Below are positions 27,374 to 38,469 of a DNA stretch of 64,000 nt, in pieces; position 1 is the stretch's first letter; every line of letters begins with the position of its first letter. A program made the position numbers and the translations under genes. The DNA is from Lanius collurio. Lineage: Eukaryota > Chordata > Aves > Passeriformes > Laniidae. Under the pieces are notes generated by a model that was not told the DNA's origin, made no database searches, and was given only the letters and a program-made list of their open reading frames with translations. Where the stretch lies: NCBI GenBank assembly GCA_020086605.1, contig JACBWW010000015.1, forward strand, positions 13,380,390-13,444,389. Direction: 5' to 3'.

Positions 27374-30300
27374 CTGACAAACAGAGAAAATACTGTGTAA
27401 GAATCCCAGAACTGCACCATGCTACACTGGACATATGCATCACTTTTAACTCCTTCACAGATGGATTCTCATATGACTTGTTTGCAAAACAAATTCAGAG
27501 ATCTAAAATTCCTCCAACTCTTTTATGAGTCCAGTAAGGTGGTTAATGGACATCCCATCTGCGGTTTCAGATCATCTGGCAAAGATGACTGGTGACTTAA
27601 CGTGGCTACTCTGCTGCTTTTTCCCAAATGCTGACTGAACAGACTCATTTTCCATTTATGTAAATGCTTCTATACAAAATCTGCTCACACAGAATTTCAA
27701 TCTAAAGCCATCAATTGCCCTCAAACTACATGAAGACTATTTCCTCCACTTTCAAATTATATGTCCCCATTAGTAAACTTCAGTAGCCAGTACCTGAGAA
27801 AATAGGATGCAGAATACCTTGAAATGCAGATCACCTGTCAATGCCAAAAGCAGAGGCAAAGTACCACATTCCAACTGGCACGGTGAGGTCCCAAACCCAG
27901 ATCTTATCACTGATTATCAGCATGTACAGAAAGTAGAGGGAGCAGAAGCTCTGAATAGATCATCTTAGCTCAGCTGCTGGTCTCAGGTAATTTCCAAGAC
28001 ATGCAGCTGAACTGAGTCAGCTTGTAGTTCACCACAAACTACTTTGAGCTGTCTACAGAAATGAGCTCAAGTGTTGGTTCAATGAGCTCCCTGCAGGAAA
28101 TCCATTTAAAACAAGGAGGTAGCTACTCTGAACTGGCCAAGATCTCCTGGAAAGCTTTAGGTACAACTCAAAATGAAGTGTGTTACAGCCACTCAACCCC
28201 TGCTGATGAAACCAGGGACAACTTTAGGGAGATTAACATTTTTCAGGAAGAGGTCACAGTCATCCTGCCAGGAACAGCTAGTGAGTTTTCCCAGCTTCTG
28301 CAGGTGATGATTCTACAAGACATGAACTACTGACCTTAGCAATGAAAAGGTGAGGGGAAGAAAATCTTTTAAAACTAAGAGTGTACTTTCCACCACCCCT
28401 CCTACACGTTTCCCACATAAGCATATCATGGAACAGGCCCCAAAGTAGCAGCTTTGACTTTAACTCCTATTTTCACCACATACTGGAAAAAAATATCACC
28501 TGTAAACACTAAACATCTTTCTACAGGCTTCAGATGCTTAAGCAGATCAGGCAGCCCTACCTGCCTACTGAATGGGACAGACAGCTGGATTTCTAAAGAT
28601 CTGAGCTTCATGAAGTAAGGAAAAATGACTATACACTATGGCAACAAATATGGTTAATGTTGACATTAGTGCTAATAATTAACATTATTGTGCCTAAAAT
28701 AATGACCTTATGGCTAATATTAATACAGATCTTGCCAAAAGCTACCAGATGTATCTGAACTTCCATCTTTTGCCACAAGCAGCTCATACAAGAGTAGCAG
28801 CACAGCCTCCCCCATAACATAACCAAATCTGGAACGAGACCAACAGAGAAGTACAAGTTAATTTGAGGACATGACAATCTTTCTATATGCCTGCCCAGAG
28901 GTTCGAGACACCATGCTAATTGTCCAGGATCTGCAGCACACCACAAAGCTCTTCAGCACAGATCTACCTAGAGATCCCAGCACCTGGCCCCACGAAGACC
29001 CAGACATCTCTTCTGGAGGCCTTGCTAAGCCTTGCTGTTAAGACTCCACCAGGATGGCACGATACAAACCCATTATGTTTTCCAGCTTCTCCTAGCTCCT
29101 TTTGTACTACTAGGACCTCAGAATAATACCAAGCAGAACTAGAAGACTCGTTTTCCACATTCTCCAGAAATAGCTCCTCTGCCATAGCCAGCTAGCAAGC
29201 TATCCTCATTTTAAATGGCTTAGTTCCTCCTTTAAACAGCTTAGCATCTGTCAGGCATCAGAAACCTGGGTCTGTGTCATTACACTGTGCTCACCCTTTA
29301 TACCAGCCACTTTACCATTTCTCCTCTTCACTCTTCCCCAAGCAAGAACCAAACAAACTTCCCAACCTACAGTGCAGCCACAGCACATCTCAACTGTGCA
29401 AGGAAAAAAAAAAAAATTAGAAATTACCCTCAACTCTGATCACACACAGACCACCATGTCCAGCTTTCTCCTATCTTCACTTCTCTGTGTGCCACAGGCT
29501 ACACATATATGTAGGCTTACACTGAGGATTTACAACAAAAAACAAAACACCAAGAAAAAACTAGCATTCTCAAACTACAGGACTACAGGGGAAAGGAAGA
29601 AAATACCTCCTGAAAGTTAAAATGCAGGTCCTAGCAGTCTACCCATGAAAAGAAAAAAATCCCCTTCCTCCAAACCTTATCCTGAATATGGGGCAGGTGC
29701 TTATCTTGTGCTGGAAAGCCCTTGAAAGCGCCCCTCTTGTGTCAGACAAGTCTCAAGAGCCTGGGCTGACAGCTACTGCATAATCTGCATGGCCAACCAG
29801 TCCCAAGTCCTATCAGCACCATCCAGAAGCTCAGCTGGGAGTCTGGAGGAGCCTTTTAACAACCCAAGGAGGAATACAATTCCCACCCCAAGTCTGTCTC
29901 AGACTTTCACACAAATTGTGTGTCTTCAGACAAACCCTGCTTTGAAGTAAGTGACTGTACATTTAATTTGTGCACAGCTGATGGGATCATTAATGACACA
30001 CTGCAATGCCACGTATCTCTGATGAATATATGTAAGATCAACATCTTCATCGGCTTTCAAAACCAGTAGAACAATTAACCTTATTAGCCCCTGAGCAGCA
30101 CTGAAGAACAGAAACTGAAGACAAATTGCAGCTACTTGGGAGAAGAAAAAAAACAAAAAAACAAGTCTTTCAGATCCAAGCAGAACCTTGTAAGTGAAAA
30201 CCCAGGCAGCAGCTCTGTATTTGTCCAGTGTCTATAACAACCATGATACAGTAAATACTGTGGTATCTTTCTCTAAAATTCATGCACCTGAAACACTGTC

Positions 30301-33300
30301 ACAATAAAGTGAAACAAGAAGTCACTGTAACCTTAGTATCTGCAAGCAAACTGAAACATTCACAAGGTGTTCCTCTAATGAAACATCTCACTCATCTCCT
30401 ACATGTAACACACAGAAACAGTAGAAAACCCATCACACATCAGTCAAATACAGCACTGATACAAAACTGAAGTTTGGTATACACTGCCTTTGATGACTTA
30501 CTGTCATTTTCAATTGTGATAACAAGAACTACAACTTAACCTTCATTATGTCATTTTAAGGTAGTTCCTCCCTCTAAACTAAAGGGGATGAAGGGAAAGT
30601 GCTCTGCAGCTACCCAACCCACCTGCCCCTGCCTGCAGATGCTCCCAATAACCACCTACAAGGTTTCTGACAGACAGAAACAAGCAACTATGACTCTCTG
30701 ATACCTCTTTTAAGTGGTGTAGGTTGTGAACAACAATTTTCATTTGTGCTTCTTTCATATATTCGTGGAAGAAGCTGGCCTGATACCCTTACTATGCTTT
30801 TCCTTGTCCTCCCTCCTCTCCTTTTCAGCAAACATAAAACATAACTAACTGCCTTTCAGCTATGCACTGAAGTGCTACAACCTGGCTGTTAATACTTGGA
30901 GTTTTTTCAGCCTTTAGTGATGAATGGCTTGGGTGTCAAGTCTCACATAAAGGAGCTTTTCTCCCAAGCATTTTACTTAAGTAAATATTAACAAGTTACA
31001 AACAAACATGCAAAACCACAAAATTATAAGGGGTCTGAATAAAAACCACAACTGCTCTAATCAAGTCTCTGACACTTGAGGTTTTCCATGTCAAAAATCC
31101 TACTGGTTTTCAAAGAAAAACCCAGCTGCCCATCCCAGGGACATTTGCTATAGAAGGGAGGTTAAGGGCAAGGAGAAGGACAGCAAGGTCCACAGTGGGT
31201 GTTCAGTGGTTACCCCACACTTCACACCACCTTCAACAAGAAAGAAATGGGTACAAGGGAATACAGCCATCACATCTGACTGGGAAAACCAGCTCATCTC
31301 AGAGCTTAAAAGGCAACCCAGGAAGAAATATTAAAATGCTGGAGGAAGCAGCAGACCAGTGGAAGACAGTCAGCAGGCTAGATACAGCAGCTCCCCGTCA
31401 GCCCCGGCGCACGAGCCCACGCACACCCTCACCAATTGCAATGCTCCGGGCTCCCTTCAGGCTCGGCTGAGGAGCAGGAGCAGTAGGTGAGCCATCCCCA
31501 AACAGCTCTGCAGCCTTCAGAGGAAGCCGAAATCAAAAGCTCGCAAGCACAAGGAGGGGTGAAAAAAGGAAAAACACAAATATGTATAAGAGGGAAGCTG
31601 GGAGGGGGGCATGCAAGAAGCACAAACAATGAAAGGGAAGCAAGAGGAAACAGAAGGTAGAACAACCAAGCAGGGTGGAGGCGTGGGGGCCCTGGGTGGC
31701 TGTGCTCCAGCATGCAAATTCATGCAGTTCACGTAGACAAAGCGATGCCATGAAAGGCCTAGAAAGCAACTACAAAAATTAAAATGCTTTGTTTCCCCTC
31801 CCTCACCCCTTAATGTGATGTCTTTATTCACTACATGCTCCTGAAACAAAAGCATGTGCAGGCAACCGGATGGCTGAATGGGTTACCAATCCATCCAACT
31901 TTCATCCTCAAATTCTGTAGGCAGCAAGGAATGCTCAAAACTGCTCTGTCACAGGCAGGCAGCTGATGATGCATGGAAAATAAGATAATAGTGTAAAAGC
32001 CATGACAGAAAGAGAAAAACATCCATCAGACAGCATTGGTAACCCGCCAGAAACAGGCTAAAGGGCTGGCAGACTGGGCAACCTAATCCATTTTCCTGCT
32101 GAGAGCAGTGGGAGGGAGGTGCTTTGGCAGAGGAATATGCACAGGTCCTTCCCTGGATTTTTCACTTCTGCAGGTAAAATCCCCATTGGTGCCACACTCT
32201 CTCTAAAAAGAAGCAGGAAAAACAAAACCAACGGGCCAGAACAATCCTATTCCCAAAGGCTTCACCAAGACCCATCCTCAAACATGGGAATGAAGCAATA
32301 TTCCCTACCAAACAACATTTATTATCCACTCAAAAGCAAGGAAGTTCTTCCTCTTACGAGACCCTCACCATAGCATTACCACTGCTGTGATACATGAACA
32401 CTGGGCAACAACCCTCACCAAGTGTTTAACCAATAAAGTCTATTCTTGCAAGAAAGAGAACATAGAAAACTTCCTTGTAGCAGCAGTAGGTCAGACTATT
32501 TTTTTTTAAGTGAAATGTAATCAACAAGCAATAAACCTCTTGCACGTTTCAGCATCTCTCTAACAAAGGGCAGTCAGATGTTAACAGATGTAGCGATTTT
32601 CCAGATCTCAGGAAGTGATGCTGGCGTCTCTGCTGATGCCCCTCACCAACCTGGAACAATCACCCAGGAGGGAAACAATGCTGAAATGCCTTCAGGACCT
32701 CACAGACACTGCAGGGGATCATGGCTGGATGGGCAAGCCTCAACTCCTTCAGCATCCAGGGAAGAGCCAGAACCATCCATTGCAGATCAGTGCCACCACT
32801 CCATAAAACAGGTGTTGAAAGGGTCCCCCACCACATCTGCAGGGACTAAGGGAAGGCTCCTTTCCTCCTCACCACAACAACTGGAAAAGGTGGTTTCAAA
32901 TGTGGCCACAGGGCCCAAGCCCAACAGGGGCTGGGTAAAGCCCAAGTCCACATGGAAACAAAAGATCAAGCAACAGGGTTGGGCCTGTAACCAAATTTTT
33001 GTCTTAAAATATGTTTGAAGAATCCAGACCCTTCTGTTTAGCTTGAGTAGTCACTGATGCATCAGATACTGCTGCGGTCCTCAGAGGGGAAAACCATGCA
33101 AACCAGTCAATGCACCACTACTACTCAGGCACTGGCTCATCTGACTTCTAACTTCTTAAATCAGGAAGCCTATTGCGAATTGCCTCTCTGTCACAACTGA
33201 AGCCAGAAGACTTGTTTCTTTTCTGCATACCTAACACAGCCTCGACAGAAACAATGGAGGAGCAGCAGCCTCAGCTTCATCTTCACTGATGCAAAGACTC

Positions 33301-34534
33301 AGCAAGACCACATGCTCAACTATGCCAAGTGCATGGGTCATTCATGCCTGGCTTTTCCCTAGCCAAGCTAAAGCTTATTTTTATATGGATGCTCAAGAAC
33401 AAACCGTTTTCCAAGAGAACCTAATCTCCTCAGGAAGTAAACATCACGTCATCATCACTCAATTGCAGCTTCGCTATGAGAAGCAACTATAAATGACTAC
33501 ATTACACAGTCCTACATCTATTGCATCTTAATGTCTTCAACGTAAGGAACGCAGACGCAAAAGGCTGAGTTCCCCAAGCATCTCTGCACAGCAACTCTAC
33601 GCCTTCCCTTAGCTACTACCACATCCACACCGGGCAAAATCTCAATAGCACAGTAAATGTATCTTATAAAATTATTTGGACATCCAATAGATAATACTTT
33701 CATAACACCACAGTACAAAATGCTGGATTCTGGTAAGCAGCATCAATTGTTAGCTAGCTAAGAAACAGCACTTCTGCTATTTTTCCTTACATTAATGGGT
33801 GTCAACGGCTGAGCATGAAACAGAGAATGATATATGGGCTTAAGACAAATAAATTACTCGCTTTTGCCCCTCATATAAGACGATGTCCCTAAGGACTGCT
33901 TCTTTCCGTTTATGAGCCTGGTGCCTTGAAGTCTAGAAGGCCCAGCTCAACATATGGCAGAGTCCATCAGTGCGAGTTAAATGACTGCCTCAAATGCCAT
34001 AAACTCCAGACCCCGCTTCCAGCGCCCCTCCTCGCTCATCAGCCCCGCCAGGCATTATACCATATTGGTTCCTCTCGCCAATACAGAATTTATCAAATCT
34101 TGTTGGCGCCCAATGAAAGCAGCTAAACAAGACCAAAAAAATGCGCTAGAACGAGAGGAACGGTACCATAAATGATGTGTCATTTGAGGGGGGGAAAATG
34201 GCTTCACCTGAGCAGGCCTGACATATAAATATATGCACGTTCACGTTAGGCACGTCTAGTGCGTTTCTAGCAAAAATGTACTCGTATTAAAAAAAAAAAA
34301 AAAAAAAGAGAGAGAGGGGGTAAGAAAACACAAACAGAAAATAAAGGAAGCCTAACAACCACGCCGCTGGCGTAGGCTGGGGGGGCCGCGGGGATGGGGC
34401 TCCGCCGTGACAGCAGCGGGCGAGGCGGCCCCCACCCCGCCGGCCCCGCGCCCGCCCCCCGGGCCCAACACACCCGCACACCCCCGCAATGGCCCCGGCC
34501 CCCTCCGCCGCCCCCACCCTCCGCGCCCCCTCAC
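27374..34534 (-). other. TMEM131L: TMEM131L intron 2 (7.2 kb)
   Basis: Intron of 7,161 bases between coding exons 2 and 3. I see no further exon, RNA gene or clear transposon in it. It holds a 19-base poly(A) tract followed by a short GA run (34289-34319), next to the CpG island edge, and an AT-rich inverted-motif patch near 28650-28690. A 146-codon plus-strand frame at 32578-33018 has no recognisable domain and is not called as a gene. Confidence 0.85.
34289..34319. repeat. Poly(A)/GA tract at the CpG-island edge
   Basis: Nineteen A followed by a short GA run and GGGG, just outside the CpG island in TMEM131L intron 2. Confidence 0.9.
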
Positions 34535-34605
34535 CTGGGCGGGCAGCAGGAGCTCCCCCTCCTCGGCTTGCCACAGCTCCACCACGCCGGGGATGGGCTC
34601 GATGG
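34535..34605 (-). CDS. TMEM131L: TMEM131L coding exon 2
   Basis: Second coding exon, 71 bases, entered by a strong polypyrimidine tract and CCCCTGCAG acceptor and left by a CAG|GTGAGG donor. Completing the split alanine codon from exon 1, it encodes [18 protein letters not shown] and then LLLPAQ. This is nearly identical to the remembered human segment, which begins [18 protein letters not shown]. It is the start of the mature luminal/extracellular region, ahead of the PapD-like domains. Exon 1 and exon 2 are separated by only 314 bases. The exon ends on a codon boundary, which agrees with the phase of exon 3. The exon lies at the low-coordinate edge of the CpG island and is very GC-rich. Long open frames that read across this exon and its introns in all six frames are composition artefacts. 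Confidence 0.94.
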
Positions 34606-34919
34606 CTGCAGGGGCAGAGAGAGAGAAAGCGCGGATGGGCAGGGGGCGGGCGGCCGGAGCCCGCAGGCGGCGGCCCGGGGCTCCCCGCGCCGGGGCGGGC
34701 CGGCAGAGACGCGTGGCCCGGCGGGTGCCGCGGGGCCGGGAGGAAGGGAATTGGAGTGGGGGGTAGAGGTGAGCTGCGTCCCGGCTCCCTTTGTGTCCCC
34801 GGGCTGCCACCGCGGCAGCCGCCCGAGGGACGGCGGCGGGGGCGGCGGCTCCGCTCTCAAGCCCGGAGCGGGCAGTGCCGGCACCCCCCCGGCCCGCCTC
34901 ACCCCGCCGGCGCCCTCAC
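34606..34919 (-). other. TMEM131L: TMEM131L intron 1
   Basis: GC-rich intron of 314 bases between coding exons 1 and 2, with a GTGAGG donor, a pyrimidine-rich 3' end (CTCTCTCTGCCCCTGCAG) and many CpGs. It lies wholly within the CpG island and may contain promoter-proximal regulatory sequence. The protein-like open frames through it arise from high GC content. Confidence 0.9.
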
Positions 34920-35043
34920 CTTGTCCCTGCGCCTCCCCGGGGCGAAAGCAGGGTAGGAGGACGTGGAAGACGCCGAGCAGGAGGTTCATGGCCGCGGCCG
35001 CGCGGCAGTAGCCGCCGTGCTGCGGGAAGCGCAGCCCCGCCAT
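34920..35043 (-). CDS. TMEM131L: TMEM131L coding exon 1 (start codon, signal peptide)
   Basis: First coding exon of transmembrane protein 131-like, a type I membrane protein reported to dampen canonical Wnt signalling through LRP6 turnover; TMEM131-family proteins also assist collagen secretion (family knowledge). Read on the minus strand it begins [11 protein letters not shown] and runs 41 codons plus one base to a CAAG|GTGAGG donor. It reads straight into exon 2 through a split GCC codon. The segment from about residue 19 ([13 protein letters not shown]) is a hydrophobic signal-peptide core, followed by a PGEAQGQ stretch that suits cleavage. This matches the N-terminus I remember for the human protein (MAGLR..., then NLLLGVF and AQGQ). 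The start ATG has G at -3 and G at +4. The frame stays open upstream to the assembly gap, so an earlier start cannot be excluded from the sequence alone. A second ATG in good context lies at codon 19. The exon sits inside the CpG island. Confidence 0.93.
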
Positions 35044-35091
35044 GCCGAGCCGCGCCGCGCCGAGCTGCGGCTGGGGCGGGGCGGGCGGCGG

Positions 35092-35491
35092 NNNNNNNNN
35101 NNNNNNNNNNNNNNNNNNNNNNNNNNNNNNNNNNNNNNNNNNNNNNNNNNNNNNNNNNNNNNNNNNNNNNNNNNNNNNNNNNNNNNNNNNNNNNNNNNNN
35201 NNNNNNNNNNNNNNNNNNNNNNNNNNNNNNNNNNNNNNNNNNNNNNNNNNNNNNNNNNNNNNNNNNNNNNNNNNNNNNNNNNNNNNNNNNNNNNNNNNNN
35301 NNNNNNNNNNNNNNNNNNNNNNNNNNNNNNNNNNNNNNNNNNNNNNNNNNNNNNNNNNNNNNNNNNNNNNNNNNNNNNNNNNNNNNNNNNNNNNNNNNNN
35401 NNNNNNNNNNNNNNNNNNNNNNNNNNNNNNNNNNNNNNNNNNNNNNNNNNNNNNNNNNNNNNNNNNNNNNNNNNNNNNNNNNNNNNNNNNN
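35092..35491. other. Assembly gap, 400 N
   Basis: Exactly 400 undefined bases. They begin 48 bases upstream of the TMEM131L start codon on the minus strand, so most of the 5' UTR and the core promoter are missing. The round number suggests a placeholder or estimated gap length. Flanking sequence is extremely GC-rich on one side and purine-rich with a G-quadruplex motif on the other, both typical causes of sequencing drop-out. Confidence 0.98.
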
Positions 35492-35509
35492 GTGTGAGAT
35501 GAGACGTAC

Positions 35510-35565
35510 CTGATGCCATATACATAGAGATGCTCCTCAGGCAGCTCTGGGAATGTCACCAGCCA
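35510..35565 (-). other. Unassigned exon-like interval beside the gap
   Basis: On the minus strand a very long polypyrimidine tract ends in CTCTCAG, followed by 56 bases and then a GTACGT donor. Only one of the three frames is open across the interval, reading WLVTFPELPEEHLYVYGIR with the last codon split. The composition looks protein-like, but I do not recognise the family and it is not part of TMEM131L as I know it. It could be an exon of another gene brought here by a scaffold join, an alternative upstream exon, or chance. It lies 18 bases from the gap edge, so its downstream partner cannot be read. Confidence 0.3.
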
Positions 35566-35616
35566 CTGAGAGCACAGGGGAGGGTAGAAGAGGGGAGGGC
35601 AGAGGAGGGGAGGACA

Positions 35617-35632
35617 GGGCAGGGTGGGTGGG
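35617..35632 (+). other. G-quadruplex motif
   Basis: GGGCAGGGTGGGTGGG: four G-triplets with loops of 2, 1 and 1 bases, a pattern expected to fold very stably. It sits in a roughly 100-base purine-rich tract (about 35566-35680) between the assembly gap and the CpG-island shore, upstream of TMEM131L. Confidence 0.75.
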
Positions 35633-37153
35633 CAGAGCAGGAGGGAAGCAGAGGGGGAAAAGTTTTCCTCCCAGGCAAGGCTACAAATTACTTCTGTAAT
35701 CATGAGAATGGTTATTTGGGCTCCTCCAGACTGAGATACCTGCATCTCTTGGCCTCGGTTGCTCAGCAGAATACCCGAGAGCCCCGTGTCTAGCAGCACC
35801 TATTGCACCTTCCTTTCTCGGCCAGCTTGGCGGGTGCCGGTCCCAACTCGCCCAGGGAGGGTTTGCCTCGCTCCGCAGCCTGGCCGGGCTGCGCTGCTCC
35901 TCCTTGCCCACAGCGCTGTCTGCAGTGAGCGGGCATGTGACACGCAGCCCTGCTCCCTGCTCCTTGGGAAGCTTGGGCATCCCTAGCACCACATCGCTCA
36001 CCGACCGGTTGTGTGCACATCGGCGCCCGCCACCAGCAGGTTTCCAACTGCATCCGACCTACATTTGCCGCCTTCTCGCTGCCACAGCTCCATTTTATTT
36101 AGAACAACCTTGCTCCCCTAGTCTGACTGCAGAGCCATCGGTGAGAAGGAGCTCGGTGTGAAAGGGGAAACAAAGGCTGCCCTCTTTGATGGGCTACCAT
36201 GGTACTTTTCTATTCCTCAGAAAGTACTGACTAATCTGGAGCAAACAGATTCGCCCCACTCACCCGGCAAGCAAACAACTGCTAAAATATTTGGATGAGG
36301 AACTTGTTGGACAATGCACTGCAAGGGCATGGCTTGTGAACCTGGTGTGGTGGTGCAGCACCCCCTGCTATCTGCAAACATGACTGTGCTCTTCAAAGCT
36401 CACGGACCTACTGATGATGCTGTTTTCCAGACAGAGATTTTTTTGAGGCTGTAGACACACTTACTATTCATGCAAAACAAATCCCTGTGCTGTCATACTT
36501 AAAATCTTTGACTTGTTTTTTTCAGTAGTAGAAAGTGCTGCTGAAATATTTATTTTTACTGTTTGCCTTGCCCTTGAACTACAAGGAAAAGGAGCTGAGT
36601 TTTACCTACAGCAGCCTGGGGATACTGCTGTAAACTTCTGCAAATCATAAAGCACACAGTAATTAATCCAGCCCTAAATGCCATTACAAATCCCCATTAT
36701 TTGCAGCATGGGAATAGCTACTTGCCTTTCAAAAGAGATGTGAGACTTTACACAAACACTAGGCAAAATTAATTTCTGGGGGAACTGAGCCCAGCAGAAG
36801 TATGAGCCCCGTAGTTGAAGTATGCAATCATATCATTTGCAGCCATGTATTGCACCATACACAGCCAATGATTAACATAAATTGTGCATATTTAGGTATT
36901 TCCATTAGGGGCACTTTGAGAGACAGTATGCCTTGAAGGTGACATATTTTTCTTTTTAAAGCCCCAGGGAAGTAGTCAGCTCACTGCAGAGTGCTGCCTT
37001 CACCTTGCCATCCCCAGGCAGGAAATCGGCAGTGACAAGCCCCATTGGCACGAACTGAGGTACGCCCATCCTGGGGTCTGCGTCAGGCTCCAGTGGAGCT
37101 CAGGGCCTCTCCTCACTCTCCCCAGTGGCCTCCCTCCCTTGCCAAGTTCCTCT

Positions 37154-37559
37154 TTATCAGCCCCATGGCTATACATCCCCACACCCACTCCACACACCCC
37201 GGGCCAGCCTTATCAGCAAGTGCAGCAGTCCCCCCCGATAAGACTACAAATCCCAAAGAGAGATGGAGAGGTGATAACGCCTTGGCTTCGATCATCTCCT
37301 CACCCAGCTAGCTCATTCCTCCCCAAAGGGGCAGCCTTTCCCCAAACACCCACTGCTGGGTGACCAGACAGATCACCGGGGGTTCAGTCCCACACAAGGA
37401 AGCCACGTCCTTCAAACCTGTGCCACAGGACTATGTGCTCCCCAAAGACCAGCTCATGGGTGAATGCATAGGAAGGGCAAAAAAAAATTAGTGACAGAGG
37501 ACCTGGCAGGGTACAGCCATAAATGTCTGCTTGGTTGCCCGCGTGACAGCTGAAGATAA
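37154..37559. promoter_or_regulatory. Candidate GATA-factor motif cluster
   Basis: WGATAR-type sites occur at 37154-37158 and 37210-37214 (both on the minus strand), 37273-37277 and 37554-37559, plus a CGATAAG at 37237-37241. Three good sites and the variant fall within 125 bases, about 2 kb upstream of TMEM131L. Function is inferred from motif density only. Confidence 0.3.
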
Positions 37560-37792
37560 GCAGCCCTCCCTTTTCTTCCTGGCATTTGCCCCGCTGCCTT
37601 GCTGAGCCAGCCAGCGTTCTGGGAGCAGGCACTCTCCTTCCATCTCAGTGTTTGTGTAACTCCCAGCAGAGCGGGGCTGCGATCTCCGCCGGGGCCCCTC
37701 TGCATCATTAGAATAATAAAACAGTACGGGAACAAGAGTTTCTCTCTTCCTTCTGGTGACAATTACTGTCATGCGCTCCACCACTGCACACT

Positions 37793-37808
37793 CCCCCCCC
37801 CGCCCCCC
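37793..37808. repeat. C-rich homopolymeric run
   Basis: Nine C, one G and six C in a row (approximate bounds) in the intergenic region. Such tracts are prone to sequencing length error. Confidence 0.85.
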
Positions 37809-37859
37809 ACTCCTAGCAAAGATTCTTAGCGAAGATGGTGAGTGCAGCTCGAGCTGGGC

Positions 37860-38215
37860 TGAGCCTAATTCTTTTAAAGACTAATTCAGCCTGGTAAGAG
37901 TGCCTAGGACAAAGCCTGCCCTGACAGTGTAATTAAAGAAGTACAAATTGTTTCCAAAACCACACGCTGGCAGAATTTTTACAATTAATGACCAGTTGTC
38001 ACTTCTGGGGCTTGTCAGGGAGGAATCGCTCTCAACGCACCCGATCTGGGTCAGCAGCCCATCCATCGCCTCTCTGAGGACGGCAAAGCGAACAGGCACT
38101 GCCCCAATAAGCTGTTAATGACACCGTACGAATTATTGCGGATAACAAACATCTTGTTTCTAAGCAGAATTTTTGCCAGCTTGCTTTGACTTTCTAGGCT
38201 GTGATTAAACACAGA
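37860..38215. promoter_or_regulatory. Candidate conserved non-coding element
   Basis: This non-coding block has the texture of a developmental enhancer. It has many homeodomain-type TAAT cores (near 37865, 37881, 37929, 37983, 38114, 38130 and 38202) and several retained CpGs in otherwise AT-rich DNA, with no open frame of note. Only an alignment with other birds or mammals could show actual conservation. Confidence 0.3.
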
Positions 38216-38446
38216 AAAATAGGGTACTTACCTGGCCTACTTTTTTTCATTTTCCCTCTTCTTATCCATTTTTGATTGAAAAAATCTGCACAGTAAAACA
38301 AGCATCTGTATGATTATAGAAAAGGCTTGATGAATATAGGACAATATTAAGTTATTTTAATGGTGCAACTTCTGAAATATTGGCAAGAAAAATAGTATGG
38401 TTAAGTGATCTATTTTAAAAAAAGCTGCTTGCTCTGGAATCTCAAG

Positions 38447-38469
38447 TATATATATATATATATATATAT
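38447..38469. repeat. TA dinucleotide repeat
   Basis: Twenty-three bases of alternating TA in intergenic DNA. Confidence 0.95.

Larger units (their letters stand above)
34370..36080. promoter_or_regulatory. TMEM131L: CpG-island promoter of TMEM131L
   Basis: A sharp rise in GC and CpG content begins near 34370, peaks over 34430-35091, is cut by the run of N, and tails off as a shore to about 36080. It covers coding exons 1 and 2 and the region just upstream of the start codon on the minus strand. GC-box sequence (GGGGCGGGGC, 35073-35082) lies just upstream of the start codon. No TATA box is seen, as is usual for CpG-island promoters. The transcription start is probably inside the gap or just beside it. 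Confidence 0.85.

Noticed and set aside
32578..33018. A 146-codon plus-strand frame rich in Ser, Pro and Lys
   Set aside because: No family recognised and it lies in intron 2. Possible lineage-specific transcript, but nothing in the sequence supports translation.
34394..35011. Several long plus-strand frames rich in Pro, Arg, Ala and Gly
   Set aside because: Antisense shadows created by the very GC-rich CpG island.
34531..35799. A 422-codon minus-strand frame across the gap
   Set aside because: It reads through 400 N, intron 1 and known splice sites of TMEM131L. Only the three spliced exons are supported.
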